A stretch of 64,000 nucleotides of DNA. Origin: Paenibacillus sp. MMS18-CY102. GTDB taxonomy: Bacteria > Bacillota > Bacilli > Paenibacillales > Paenibacillaceae. The position numbers were made by a program, and so were the translations under genes. The DNA lies in contig NZ_WSTC01000023.1 in assembly GCF_009789195.1 (NCBI RefSeq), positions 1 through 64,000 of the forward strand. Direction: 5' to 3'. The notes beneath the pieces were generated by a model. The model was not told the DNA's origin. It saw only the letters and a program-made list of their open reading frames with translations, and made no database searches. Positions 17,477 through 26,855 of this stretch are shown here, piece after piece. The stretch's first letter is position 1, and each line of letters opens with the position of its first letter.

Positions 17477-17494
17477 ATACAGGGGGACAACTAG

Positions 17495-18973
17495 ATGTCA
17501 TTAATTAATGTAAAGAACCTTACGTTTGCTTACGACGGCAGCTACGATAACATATTTGAGAACGTGAGCTTTCAGATCGATACCGATTGGAAATTAGGAT
17601 TCACAGGGCGGAACGGCAGAGGGAAAACGACATTTCTTAATCTATTGCAGGGCAAATATGAGTATTCTGGTACGATCTCCGCTAATGTCAGTTTTGAATA
17701 TTTCCCTTTCCCAATTGATAACAAAGGGGACAATACCGAAGAGATCATCAACGGCATCGTGCCGGACTATGAGCAGTGGATGTTGTTGCGCGAGCTATCA
17801 CTGCTGAAGGTATCGGAGGATGTACTGTATCGGCCATTCGATTCGTTATCGAACGGAGAGCAGACGAAAGTGATGCTGGCGGCTTTATTTTTGAAGGAAA
17901 ATAGCTTCTTGTTAATCGACGAGCCGACCAACCATCTGGATATGCATGCGAGAAAGCTCGTTAGCCAGTATCTTCGTAACAAGAGCGGATTTATTCTAGT
18001 ATCCCATGACCGGGCTTTTCTTGATAACTGCATCGATCATGTCCTGTCGATCAATAAGACGAACATCGATGTGCAAAAAGGGAATTTCTCTGACTGGTGG
18101 GAAAATAAACAGCGGCAAGATAACTACGAGCTGGCAGAGAACGAGAAGCTGAAGAAAGACGTAAAACGCCTATCCGAAGCAGCGAAGCGAACAAGCAATT
18201 GGTCAGACGAAGTAGAGAAGACGAAAAACGGAAGCCGAAATTCGGGTTCAAAAATCGATAAAGGTTATGTAGGCCATAAGGCTGCCAAAATGATGAAACG
18301 CTCAAAAGCAATAGAGCATAGGCAGCAATCTGCACTCGATGAGAAATCGAAGCTGCTGAAAAATATCGAAAACGCGGACAGCTTAAAAATTACGCAGCTT
18401 GCTTATCACAAAAGCCTGCTCGCTGAGCTTGACCATGTATCCATCTATTATGGCGATAATAAAGTTTGCTCAGACTTAAGTTTTACGATTGGGCAAGGTG
18501 AGCGGATCGCATTATCAGGCAAAAATGGCTCGGGCAAATCAAGCATTATCAAGCTTTTGTGCGATGAGGAGATTAGCTACACGGGGACGTTCCGGAAAGG
18601 AAGCCAGCTCAAAATCTCGTATGTGTCCCAAGACACTTCGCATTTGCGAGGCAATCTGACGGACTTTGCGCGAGAAAATGGGATTGATGAGAGCCTCTTC
18701 AAATCAATTTTAAGGAAACTGGATTTCGCAAGGATTCAATTTGAAAAAGATATTTCATCATTTAGCGGCGGGCAAAAGAAAAAAGTGCTTATTGCTAAAA
18801 GCCTATGCGAAAAGTCCCACTTGCATATATGGGATGAACCGCTTAATTTTATCGATGTGATTTCGCGAATGCAGATCGAAGAGCTGCTCCTTGCCTGCGC
18901 GCCGACTATTTTGTTTGTGGAGCATGACATTGAGTTTTGCAAAAATATTGCTACGAAAGTAGTTAAACTATAA
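17495..18973 (+). CDS. ABC-F ATPase, likely antibiotic ribosome-protection protein (Lsa/Vga-like)
   Basis: This 492-aa soluble protein has two ABC ATPase domains and no membrane segments. Domain 1 has GRNGRGKT, signature SNGEQ and Walker B LLIDEPTNHLD. Domain 2 has GKNGSGKS, signature FSGGQKKK and HIWDEPLNFID. The charged linker between them (about residues 195-290) is the arm that reaches the ribosomal P site in ABC-F factors. Length and sequence resemble Lsa/VmlR-type proteins conferring lincosamide, pleuromutilin or streptogramin A tolerance. The attenuator with leader ORF supports drug-inducible expression. The start follows CAGGGGGAC. The spectrum is inference. Confidence 0.85.
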   Translation: MSLINVKNLTFAYDGSYDNIFENVSFQIDTDWKLGFTGRNGRGKTTFLNLLQGKYEYSGTISANVSFEYFPFPIDNKGDNTEEIINGIVPDYEQWMLLRELSLLKVSEDVLYRPFDSLSNGEQTKVMLAALFLKENSFLLIDEPTNHLDMHARKLVSQYLRNKSGFILVSHDRAFLDNCIDHVLSINKTNIDVQKGNFSDWWENKQRQDNYELAENEKLKKDVKRLSEAAKRTSNWSDEVEKTKNGSRNSGSKIDKGYVGHKAAKMMKRSKAIEHRQQSALDEKSKLLKNIENADSLKITQLAYHKSLLAELDHVSIYYGDNKVCSDLSFTIGQGERIALSGKNGSGKSSIIKLLCDEEISYTGTFRKGSQLKISYVSQDTSHLRGNLTDFARENGIDESLFKSILRKLDFARIQFEKDISSFSGGQKKKVLIAKSLCEKSHLHIWDEPLNFIDVISRMQIEELLLACAPTILFVEHDIEFCKNIATKVVKL

Positions 18974-18984
18974 TAATTAATTGG

Positions 18985-19014
18985 GGAAAGGGTTAACAAA
19001 CCTTTCCTTTTTTT
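18985..19014 (+). terminator. Terminator of ABC-F gene
   Basis: Perfect stem GGAAAGG / CCTTTCC with a 9-base loop and a seven-T tail. Confidence 0.9.
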
Positions 19015-19051
19015 ATGGTCAATTTCAAGTTTTGTTAGGTGTGTAGTCATA

Positions 19052-19080
19052 TTGCCAATTGTGTAATCTTAGGATAATAT
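19052..19080 (+). promoter_or_regulatory. SigA-type promoter of asb-like operon
   Basis: TTGCCA at 19052-19057 and TAATAT at 19075-19080 are separated by 17 bases. The predicted leader is about 190 bases long and contains a LacI-family-like palindrome. I saw no Fur-box palindrome near it. Confidence 0.6.
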
Positions 19081-19196
19081 TCACATCAAGCACCATGGAA
19101 ACATTTCACATTCATAAATGGGGGAGGGGTCGAAGGGCTGTCATAGGAAAAACAATCTTGCTGCATGGTTAGAGATTAAGTTTTTTTACGCAAATG

Positions 19197-19210
19197 TGCA
19201 AACGTTTGCG
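19197..19210. promoter_or_regulatory. LacI/CcpA-like palindromic operator in operon leader
   Basis: TGCAAACGTTTGCG contains the perfect 12-base palindrome GCAAACGTTTGC (19198-19209). Its central CG and layout resemble LacI/GalR operators and the CcpA cre consensus, with mismatches at the flanking W positions. It lies about 110 bases downstream of the predicted start of transcription, a position compatible with roadblock repression. It is 70 bases before the first gene. Confidence 0.5.
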
Positions 19211-19279
19211 CGTATTAATTGATGGAATTGATCATGATTACGCACAAAAGCAACATGAATGAGCTAAGGAGGAGCAAAA

Positions 19280-20392
19280 ATGATGATCAAAACGGAATTG
19301 CCTTCCGTGGATATTCCTAGTTACGTATACTGCTTGATTCCTTATATTCATGCAAAGCTAAAGGCGGAAGGATCGGCTAGTGCCATTAGCTTATTTTCCA
19401 ATTTGGATCTTGCCGGGCTGCCTGCTTATGTCCGGGGAGCATCGTTGGATTCAGCGAGAGTGGACTTTCATATCAAAAGCATCTTCGGCTTCGATTCCTT
19501 TACGGACATCATGAAGCTCGAATTGCACGAACACCAATACGATTCGTTTGAGTCGGGGCTTGCTAGCATTAACCGATCGTTTGCTGAGGGGAAACCCGTA
19601 ATTTTGAGCGGAAGCACCTATCATTTGCCCTATTTCTCTGATTACCACAATCAGTGGTTTATTGATAATTTCGGCTACACAATTAATACGACAATGTATA
19701 TCGTTGGAAACCATTGGTTTTCGGTGTATGGCATCGATGAATCAGGCGTACGAATCTATGATCCGATTCCTAGTAAATTTGCCGGTACGATTCCGATGGA
19801 AGATTTTCGGCATGCGTGGGGGGGCAATTCCCTGATCACTGTGTTAGCCAATAAGAAGGATATTGAAAAATGTAAACCTTACGGCCAGCTTGATGTGCGT
19901 GTTGGCCATATTTTCAGCCAATCCGAACTGAATGATCTTTTCCGGAGAACGGCTTATACGATTGCAAGCCTCTACTTGAAGGGTGATAGTTTTAAGCTGG
20001 GAGAGGAGCGTTGCTGGTTCGGGCTCGCGGCATTATCGGCATTTATCTCTGATCTGGAGCAGTTAGAGGGAGATAAGCGCCACGTGCAGCGGATTGAAGG
20101 CATCTTAGGCTCTACGAAGGTAAATCGGTTCCAGATCGGTGAATTGCTTCATGACATGAGGCAGCTAGACTTGATTCCACAAGCAATACTAGATGCGTAT
20201 TTGCCACTGCATAAGAAATGGGAAACGGCCTATAACGCTTTTGTCATTAATATGGCCCGGAATAAGGATGACATGATTGATCGGACGATAGTGCTTATGA
20301 AGGAGGCGCTTGATATGGAGAAACATTTGTTTACGATGCTGTATCGTTACCTAGACGGCACGCCGCTCCTGCCGCGCACGGCAGGGGAATAA
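19280..20392 (+). CDS. AsbE-like (DUF6005-type) acyltransferase, papain-like fold
   Basis: 370 aa, first gene of the biosynthetic operon; RBS AAGGAGGAG. The N-terminal half has a cysteine-protease-like pattern. C18-x-x-P21-x-x-H24 lies at the front, then LSGSTYHLPYFSDY near residues 110-125, NHWFSVYGID (His) and VRIYDPIPSKFAG (Asp). The C-terminal part is helical. The same residues recur in the protein at 53140-54543. It is adjacent to asbC- and asbD-like genes, as AsbE is in petrobactin clusters. I infer it transfers the 3,4-dihydroxybenzoyl group from the carrier to an amine. BtrH-like acyltransferases have a related logic. The family name is recalled, not searched. Confidence 0.7.
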   Translation: MMIKTELPSVDIPSYVYCLIPYIHAKLKAEGSASAISLFSNLDLAGLPAYVRGASLDSARVDFHIKSIFGFDSFTDIMKLELHEHQYDSFESGLASINRSFAEGKPVILSGSTYHLPYFSDYHNQWFIDNFGYTINTTMYIVGNHWFSVYGIDESGVRIYDPIPSKFAGTIPMEDFRHAWGGNSLITVLANKKDIEKCKPYGQLDVRVGHIFSQSELNDLFRRTAYTIASLYLKGDSFKLGEERCWFGLAALSAFISDLEQLEGDKRHVQRIEGILGSTKVNRFQIGELLHDMRQLDLIPQAILDAYLPLHKKWETAYNAFVINMARNKDDMIDRTIVLMKEALDMEKHLFTMLYRYLDGTPLLPRTAGE

Positions 20393-20393
20393 G

Positions 20394-21650
20394 ATGTTTA
20401 TCGTCGACAAGGAGCGCTATGACAAAGGCATGCTTGCCAAAAGGTACGGGGAATTAGCGAAGCTTTCCCACTTCGCAGCTCCAGAAACACGATTGTACGC
20501 CATCTGTTGCACACACCCGTTTGACGTAATTAGCATGGTACTTTACTTGCGCGAACGCGGTGGTTCCGTACTGCTTCTGCATGGAGAAACACCGGTGGAA
20601 GCGGCGATGTCACTTGCTAAGCGTGCTGGCTGCTCGTATCTGATTCATGCCGATTGGCGTGAGGCAATAGCCATCAGTGGTCATTCATTTAGCGGACCGC
20701 CTTCCTTATGCCAATTCAGTTCTGGCACAACAGGGGAGCCCAAATTGATCGCAAGGCCATGGTGCGAGGTAGAGAAAGAAATTGCGTCCTATAATCTTCG
20801 GCTCAACGCGGAAACCGGTGAACGCCCAATCATTCTCGTGCCAGTATCGCATTCATTCGGGCTCGTCGCTGGTGTGATGGCTGCAATGGCTAGGGGAGCA
20901 GAACCGATTGTCGTCGCTGACAAAAATCCAAAATTCGCGCTTCACGTGCTGAAGTCAGCTGGCCCTTCAATATTGTACGCTGTGCCCTTCTTGCTTCATC
21001 TCATCCAATTGCTGGGCAAGCAGGAGCTGCGCCTCCATAAGCTCATAAGCTCGGGCGCGCCGATGAGCCAAGCGCTGCTCCACCGTTTGCAGGCATGTAC
21101 GGCACAGGTTTGGCAGCAATATGGCTGTACGGAAACAGGCTGCATCGCAATCGGAGCTGATCCATCGACACCTTATGATGTCGGGCTGCCACTTCCGCAT
21201 CTGCAAATTTCGCTGCAAGGCGCACGAGTCGAAGAGGGGGATGCAGCGAAGGAAATCGTCGTAACGGCAGGCGACAAAACCGTTCACACCAATGACCTAG
21301 GCATGCTGAACCATGAGGGCCGAATTCAAGTCCTCGGGCGAATGGACGATTTGATCAATGTATCAGGGCTTAAGGTCATGCCCTCTGAAGTGGAAGCCGT
21401 CATCGAACGGTTAGCTGGCGTATCGGAAGTTGTCGTCTGCAAAGCGCAGCACCCGGTATGGGGCGAGTCGATCAGGGCGCTAGTGGTAGCCTCGGATGGC
21501 GTCCGGAAGGAAGACATCCGAACCTGGTGCTTGCTTCACCTGCCGCCTTTTAAAGTGCCAAGTGCCATCGATATCGTGGAATCGATTCCGCGGCTGCCAT
21601 CAGGCAAAATAAGCAGAAAATTCATACAAGAACAGGAGATAACGCCATGA
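20394..21650 (+). CDS. asbC: 3,4-dihydroxybenzoate-AMP ligase (AsbC-like)
   Basis: This 418-aa adenylate-forming enzyme resembles B. anthracis AsbC from residue 1 (MFIVDKERYDKG...). It has the P-loop FSSGTTGEPKLIARPW, the pocket segment VPVSHSFGLVAG, core motif QQYGCTETGC, hinge LGRMDDLINVSGLKV and the C-terminal lysine in LPSGKISRKF. It would activate 3,4-dihydroxybenzoate with ATP and load it on the adjacent aryl carrier protein. The short N-terminus is typical of AsbC and unlike 500-600-aa acyl-CoA synthetases. It starts 1 base after the AsbE-like stop and overlaps the next gene by 4 bases. Confidence 0.82.
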   Translation: MFIVDKERYDKGMLAKRYGELAKLSHFAAPETRLYAICCTHPFDVISMVLYLRERGGSVLLLHGETPVEAAMSLAKRAGCSYLIHADWREAIAISGHSFSGPPSLCQFSSGTTGEPKLIARPWCEVEKEIASYNLRLNAETGERPIILVPVSHSFGLVAGVMAAMARGAEPIVVADKNPKFALHVLKSAGPSILYAVPFLLHLIQLLGKQELRLHKLISSGAPMSQALLHRLQACTAQVWQQYGCTETGCIAIGADPSTPYDVGLPLPHLQISLQGARVEEGDAAKEIVVTAGDKTVHTNDLGMLNHEGRIQVLGRMDDLINVSGLKVMPSEVEAVIERLAGVSEVVVCKAQHPVWGESIRALVVASDGVRKEDIRTWCLLHLPPFKVPSAIDIVESIPRLPSGKISRKFIQEQEITP

Positions 21651-21916
21651 ATGTGAATAGAGAGCAGTATATGAGCCAATTGAGGGAAGCGATCGTTCAA
21701 AACATGAATATCCAAGTGCCCGAGCAGTTAAAGGAAACGGATCGTCTCTACCACGACTTGAACATCGACTCGATTATGGTGCTTCAGCTTGTCGTCGATT
21801 TGGAGGAAGTGTTCGGTGTTACTGTGCCGGAGGAAGATTTGGACCCGGCTGTATTCGAGACAGTTGGGACGCTTGTTTCCTTTATTGAACAGCTTGTAAG
21901 CGAGAAGGTGGGCTGA
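21647..21916 (+). CDS. asbD: Aryl carrier protein (AsbD-like)
   Basis: This 89-aa acyl-carrier-type protein has the phosphopantetheine serine at Ser42 in HDLNIDSIMVLQL and the acidic helix II/III typical of the family. The sequence and position after the AsbC-like ligase match AsbD, which carries 3,4-dihydroxybenzoate as a thioester. RBS AGGAG; ATGA overlap with asbC. A second carrier gene follows after 2 bases, which petrobactin clusters lack. Confidence 0.8.
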   Translation: MNVNREQYMSQLREAIVQNMNIQVPEQLKETDRLYHDLNIDSIMVLQLVVDLEEVFGVTVPEEDLDPAVFETVGTLVSFIEQLVSEKVG

Positions 21917-21918
21917 AC

Positions 21919-22179
21919 ATGGTAACCGATGCAAAAATATTAGCGCTAAGGCAGGCTATCTCCGAAATTTTAGGGAGAGACGATTGTTTAGCTTCGTTAG
22001 GCGAAGACGAGCCACTTCATCCATTGGGCCTTGATTCCGTGAAACTAATCAATCTTGTCATCATGATTGAAAAGCAGTTCGCTGTCACATTCGAAGACAA
22101 TGAGCTGCTCAATGAAAACTTCGGTACATTACGCATGATTATCGGAAAGATTGACGAGAAGCTGGGAGCACGGGCGTGA
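21919..22179 (+). CDS. Second free acyl carrier protein
   Basis: This 86-aa carrier protein has Ser40 in HPLGLDSVKLINLV, followed by the usual acidic helix. It differs clearly from the preceding AsbD-like carrier, so it should carry another acyl or amino-acyl group. It starts 2 bases after asbD and overlaps the glycosyltransferase gene (GTGA). The cognate ligase is unknown. Candidates are the adenylate-forming enzymes at 25272 and 27087. Confidence 0.8.
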   Translation: MVTDAKILALRQAISEILGRDDCLASLGEDEPLHPLGLDSVKLINLVIMIEKQFAVTFEDNELLNENFGTLRMIIGKIDEKLGARA

Positions 22180-23528
22180 GCCTGATGCGGATCGGATGTG
22201 TCGGGGGCCATTCAGGGCGGTTAAATGAGCGGGCCATAGATGATCAATGGGTTCGATATCTCGGTGAATATACGGAGCTTGTCCCTATCCCGCCGCTAAG
22301 CTTCGTCAAATTGTTCGGCGGGCGCGTGGACAGGTGGCTGGAGCGTTATCCTGATTCGTTAGACACGCTTGCGTCATCTTTAAGGGAGCTAGCTGAGCGT
22401 TATCAAGTGAAGACCTTGTATATGAATCTGCCATTCCTTATTCCCTATTTGCTAATGGCACGTTCCTATGCCGGGCTCGATATCGGCTTTCTGTTCATAG
22501 CCCATTCGGTTGGTTCTCCATTCTGGCTGAGGCAATGGCTCGCAGTTGCTCCTTGGCTAACACAGCGCGATGTGCTGCTCGTGAGCACGGCTTCTAGCCG
22601 AGAAGCGCTGCTGCAGATTTCCGATCGCTACGCGATGTCAAGCCTGATTCCGCTTTGTATCGAGCTTACTTCTGGAGAGGCGCAGGAAGATGCGAGAGCA
22701 AGCCGTACAGGGCGCAGAATTTTGTCAATTGGCAGATTGGAAGATGTAAAAAATATCGATGCCTTGCTCGTTTGCTTCGCAAAAATTCATGCACGGATGC
22801 CTGATGTAGAGCTTCTCATAGCAGGAGAATACACCGGCCATTCATCGGAGCAGATGGAACGGTATCGGCAGCTGCTGCTCAACATTACGGAGAGGAATGG
22901 CCTTCAAGGGAGCGTAACTTTCCTTGGTCCGGTAGATGGTGAGGCGAAACGGCAGTTATTTCAAACATCTGACTTGCTCATTAACCTGTCCACCGATCCC
23001 GGCGAAACGTTCGGCTTTAACCTAATCGAAGCGAAGGCATGGGGCATTCCTGTTATTTGCACGAATTGGAATGGATTTCGGGACGTTGTCGCAGATGGCG
23101 TGGATGGATTATTGGTTGATTGCAGTTGGGACGAGGGCATGCCGGGAATCGATCACGATCAAGTTGTGCAACATACGCTGCGATTGCTCGGCAACGCTGT
23201 TGAGCGGAGCACATTTTCGGCGAATGCATTTAAAGCAGCTGAATGTTACGGTTATAAACGCGTAGTTCCCGAGATTGTACAAACGCTGAAACAGGCATCG
23301 ATGAATGCCGTTCATCCAAATCGTGAGGCCAAAATGGTAGCGGGGGCTCGGCTTTGTGACCTGAAGGAAATGTATCGGCACGAGAATTTAAGCCATTTGG
23401 CACTCATGCATGAGCGCCAGATAACCGTCGCATCAGGTTCTGCAACTATCGCAATGCAAGAATGGATGCCGCTAGCTAAAGCGATCATCGCTCATTATGC
23501 AGGGAGGTACAGCCATGCAAAGCATTAA
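22176..23528 (+). CDS. Glycosyltransferase, GT4/GT-B type
   Basis: This 450-aa protein has a C-terminal Rossmann domain with the nucleotide-sugar motif GETFGFNLIEAKAWGIPVIC (EX7E) and the donor-binding start ILSIGRLEDVKNIDALL, both typical of family GT4. It should transfer a sugar from an NDP donor to the cluster product or a precursor. GTG start with GGGAG 7 bases upstream; the previous gene's TGA overlaps the GTG. The last ~100 residues extend beyond the catalytic domain and are Ala/His rich. The acceptor is unknown. Confidence 0.83.
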   Translation: MSLMRIGCVGGHSGRLNERAIDDQWVRYLGEYTELVPIPPLSFVKLFGGRVDRWLERYPDSLDTLASSLRELAERYQVKTLYMNLPFLIPYLLMARSYAGLDIGFLFIAHSVGSPFWLRQWLAVAPWLTQRDVLLVSTASSREALLQISDRYAMSSLIPLCIELTSGEAQEDARASRTGRRILSIGRLEDVKNIDALLVCFAKIHARMPDVELLIAGEYTGHSSEQMERYRQLLLNITERNGLQGSVTFLGPVDGEAKRQLFQTSDLLINLSTDPGETFGFNLIEAKAWGIPVICTNWNGFRDVVADGVDGLLVDCSWDEGMPGIDHDQVVQHTLRLLGNAVERSTFSANAFKAAECYGYKRVVPEIVQTLKQASMNAVHPNREAKMVAGARLCDLKEMYRHENLSHLALMHERQITVASGSATIAMQEWMPLAKAIIAHYAGRYSHAKH

Positions 23529-25275
23529 ATTATTTATGCGCCTAACCACTTACATTAACGTCAATTGGAGGCTGACGAGCCTCGCTTATCTTTGCACGAT
23601 TTTGTCTTTATCTTTAAATTTGGCGCAACCGTATTTGTTCTCCTATCTCATTGATGAGGTGTTGATCGGCGGCCATCGGGAGAAGCTGGCTTTCATATTG
23701 TCCCTCTCCGCAAGCTTCGCGCTTGGTTCCGTTCTGTTGACGATTATTCGTGCAGGGCTATTCCGGTATCTTGGCATCCGACACATGCTTGGGCTGCGGG
23801 ATGTTTTGCTGGCTCATATTCGGAAAATTCCAATGGCCGAGATTGAGAAAAATGGCGCAGGCAAATTTTCCTCGCTGCTCGGCTGGGATACAGCTTCCAT
23901 GGGCAATTTCCTCAACCATATCGTGGTGGAAATGATCACGCAGTGGTTTACGATGCTGTTCGCTATTGCCATGATCTTCTACATGGACGTTCGCTTGGGA
24001 TGGATCACGCTCGCCAGTATCCCTGTGCTATTAGCGATTCCGCGGCTTTTCATCAAACCGATGAAAAAATATGCTGCCGGCGTACGCTCCCACAATGAAG
24101 AAGTGGGCACATACTTGTATGAAAGCATTCAAGGCTCCAAGGAGATCCGGGCATACGGCTTGGAAGGCTGGGAACGGCAGAGAAACCAGTCGATGTACAA
24201 AAATTTAGTCAGTGTTAGCACAAAAGAAACGTTATATCGCGTTATTTCAGGCCAAACGGGCACATTCGCCTTTAGTCTGATTCTTATCGCCGTATATAGC
24301 TTAGGGTCGGGGCAGGTTCTATCGGGAGCCCTATCGGTCGGCATGCTCGTAGCTGCGGTGCAGTATCTCAACAATGCGCTGCAGCCGATTCAAGTGATGA
24401 ACCATTTCTTCGGCGAAATGCAGCAGAGCGAAGTGGCGATGAACCGGATTGAACAGTTCCTTGAAACCCCTGTTGAGAAAGCTGCCCGTGAGACGGCGAT
24501 GGGCGTTCCGTTCCCGGGAGAAAGCTCCGAGATATCCTGTACAGAGCTTAACGTTTCCTATGAAGGCACGCATATTTTGAAAGGTGTCGATATTACCGTT
24601 CAGCCGGGACAAGTTGCGGCATTCGTCGGCCAGAGCGGCTCGGGAAAATCGACATTGTTCAAATCGCTTGTTGGATTTATGGAAACAGAGTCTGGCACGA
24701 TTCGCATTCGAAATTTGCCACAGGAGCAGTTAAGCCGCAACGAACTAACGAAACATATGGCCATTCTTTTTCAAGATAGCTATTTGTTCTCCGGGACGCT
24801 GTACGACAATATCGCCATCGGGCGATTGGACGCTACAGAGGAGGATGTCAAGGAGGCTGCACGCCTAGCGAACCTTCAGCCGCTGCTCGATTCGATGCCT
24901 AATGGGTTGCAAACGGTTGTTGACCATCAAGGCTTCCAATTATCAGGCGGCCAACGGCAGCGTATCGCCATTGCTCGCGCATTGCTGAAGCGCCCGAACA
25001 TTCTCATTCTGGACGAGCCAACTTCTGCGCTTGACCGGGAAACAGAAGAGCAGGTAATGCATACGATCAAACAGTCGATGAAGGGCAAAACGCTTCTTAT
25101 TTCCACGCATCGGCTCGATATTATTCGCAACGCTGACATCATCTATGTGATGGATCAAGGGATAGTGCTCGACAGCGGCACACATGACCAGCTCATTGGG
25201 CGATGCCGTAAATATGCAGCTTTGGTTGCGGGACAAGAGCATGAACAAGAACGCATGCTGGAGAAAATCGGATGA
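23515..25275 (+). CDS. ABC exporter, fused permease-ATPase
   Basis: 586 aa. Six hydrophobic helices (about residues 15-300) are followed by an ATPase domain with Walker A GQSGSGKST, signature LSGGQRQR, Walker B ILILDEPTSAL and the switch His in STHRLD. This is a half-size exporter of the MsbA/LmrA type that would homodimerise. It overlaps the glycosyltransferase by 14 bases. ATG 23515 is chosen because AGGGAGG lies 6 bases upstream. Its place mid-operon suggests it exports the cluster product or a glycosylated intermediate. Confidence 0.87.
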   Translation: MQSIKLFMRLTTYINVNWRLTSLAYLCTILSLSLNLAQPYLFSYLIDEVLIGGHREKLAFILSLSASFALGSVLLTIIRAGLFRYLGIRHMLGLRDVLLAHIRKIPMAEIEKNGAGKFSSLLGWDTASMGNFLNHIVVEMITQWFTMLFAIAMIFYMDVRLGWITLASIPVLLAIPRLFIKPMKKYAAGVRSHNEEVGTYLYESIQGSKEIRAYGLEGWERQRNQSMYKNLVSVSTKETLYRVISGQTGTFAFSLILIAVYSLGSGQVLSGALSVGMLVAAVQYLNNALQPIQVMNHFFGEMQQSEVAMNRIEQFLETPVEKAARETAMGVPFPGESSEISCTELNVSYEGTHILKGVDITVQPGQVAAFVGQSGSGKSTLFKSLVGFMETESGTIRIRNLPQEQLSRNELTKHMAILFQDSYLFSGTLYDNIAIGRLDATEEDVKEAARLANLQPLLDSMPNGLQTVVDHQGFQLSGGQRQRIAIARALLKRPNILILDEPTSALDRETEEQVMHTIKQSMKGKTLLISTHRLDIIRNADIIYVMDQGIVLDSGTHDQLIGRCRKYAALVAGQEHEQERMLEKIG

Positions 25276-26855
25276 GACAAGAATCGTTAATTGAATTTTT
25301 CCAACGCACTGCAAGGCCCGATCAAGGCTTTTATTTTGAAAATGAGGACACCGGGGTAACAGATTGGATTCCCTATGCACAAATGGTCGAATCTGCGCAG
25401 CAGCTAGCCGCGAAGCTGCTCGATTATAAGCCACGCCACCGCTTTATAGCCGCGATCTGGATGGAGCAAACTCCGTCCTGCTTTATTGCATTTATGGCAA
25501 TTGTGTTCGCTGGCGGCATTCCGATTCCAATCCATTCGTACTACAAGAAACATGAAGTTGAGCCTATCCTTGCAAGGATGAAGCCTGAGTTTTTGCTGGT
25601 ATCGGCATCTAGGGCTTCGGAGTTCTTACAAGAGGCTGTGGATGAGCACATGGGAGAGAAGGTTGGCGCCTCTAGCACGCTGCTTATTGATGGAGAAACG
25701 GGTGACTTGTTTGGGAATGTGCAGTCTCTTTCTGCATCCCGTATTGAAAAAGGGCAGAATTATAGGCCGCCGGAAGACACTGCTGTGCTATTTCTATCCT
25801 CTGGTTCGACTGGAATTCCGAAGGGCATTCAGCTAAGCGGCCGTAACCTCTTGTCGAACGTTCATGCTATTCAAGGCTATTTGAAATTAACTTCGGATGA
25901 TAAGGTGCTGATCGCCAAATCATTCGGGTATAGCTCCACCATTACGGGAGAATGGTTGCTTGCATTAGAAGCAGGCGCAAGCATCAACCTCACGCCGGGC
26001 ATTTTCCATCCCTTGCAGCTGGTTCGTTTGATTCGTGATTACGGTACGACGTTTCTTTGCACGGTGCCATCGGTGCTCGTTCCGCTGTTGAAGTCGACGC
26101 GTTGGAAACCGGAAACCTTGAGCAGCTTGCGCCAGTTGATCGTCGTAGGAGGGCCTGTATCGCCGGAGCACTTGCAACGGCTGCAGGAGTTGCTGCCCTG
26201 GACTGCGATAATGCCATGTTATGGCCTAACCGAAGCTTCGCCACGCGTCACCTACTTGCCCGCCCATCGGCTTGCCGATAAGCCGCAATCGGTCGGAATT
26301 GCTGTAGACGGCGTTACGATTAACATCTATGCCAATGGCATTCCGGTAAAGAGTGGCATAGTCGGAGAGGTGGTTGTCAACGGGCCCAATGTGATGCTCG
26401 GTTATTGGGATGATCCGGCAGCTAGCGCAGCTGTCTTAACCGCCAATGGGCTTAGCACATCGGATATGGGCTATCTTGACGAGGAAGGCTTCCTGTTTAT
26501 TTCCGGACGAAAAGATAATGCGTTAAACGTAGGCGGTCATACGTTTTTTGCCGAAGCCGTAGAGAAGCAGTTATCCGAGCATCCGCTCGTGCAAGATGTA
26601 GCGGTGGCGGGCATCGATGATTCCGTGTGGGGACAGCGCCTTCTTGCTGTCATCGTTATGGACGGGTCAACGATGGATGAAGCAGAAGGAAGAAGCAAAC
26701 TATTCGCTTATTGCCAGGAGCGATTGCCCGCCGTTCAGCGCCCGAAGGAAATCTATATCGCCGAGCAGCTTCCTAAGACGACAACGGGCAAGCTCGACCG
26801 CAAAGCGCTTCAAACGATCGTAAAGGAGTGGGAATATGCAGCAAACAACGGATAA
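25272..26855 (+). CDS. Class I adenylate-forming acyl ligase
   Basis: 527 aa. It has the P-loop LSSGSTGIPKGIQLSG, core CYGLTEASPRVTYLP, STSDMGYLDEEGFLFISGR and the C-terminal lysine motif TTTGKLDRKAL. It resembles acyl-AMP ligases / long-chain acyl-CoA synthetases rather than the AsbC-like enzyme upstream. It overlaps the exporter gene (ATGA) and the downstream carrier gene by 20 bases. I therefore expect it to load the carrier encoded at 26836. The acid substrate is not known. Confidence 0.85.
   Translation: MRQESLIEFFQRTARPDQGFYFENEDTGVTDWIPYAQMVESAQQLAAKLLDYKPRHRFIAAIWMEQTPSCFIAFMAIVFAGGIPIPIHSYYKKHEVEPILARMKPEFLLVSASRASEFLQEAVDEHMGEKVGASSTLLIDGETGDLFGNVQSLSASRIEKGQNYRPPEDTAVLFLSSGSTGIPKGIQLSGRNLLSNVHAIQGYLKLTSDDKVLIAKSFGYSSTITGEWLLALEAGASINLTPGIFHPLQLVRLIRDYGTTFLCTVPSVLVPLLKSTRWKPETLSSLRQLIVVGGPVSPEHLQRLQELLPWTAIMPCYGLTEASPRVTYLPAHRLADKPQSVGIAVDGVTINIYANGIPVKSGIVGEVVVNGPNVMLGYWDDPAASAAVLTANGLSTSDMGYLDEEGFLFISGRKDNALNVGGHTFFAEAVEKQLSEHPLVQDVAVAGIDDSVWGQRLLAVIVMDGSTMDEAEGRSKLFAYCQERLPAVQRPKEIYIAEQLPKTTTGKLDRKALQTIVKEWEYAANNG

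Noticed and set aside
19015-19279. Fur box upstream of the asb-like operon
   Set aside because: No 7-1-7 or GATAAT-type hexamer array could be found; GATAAT at 19073 belongs to the -10 region.
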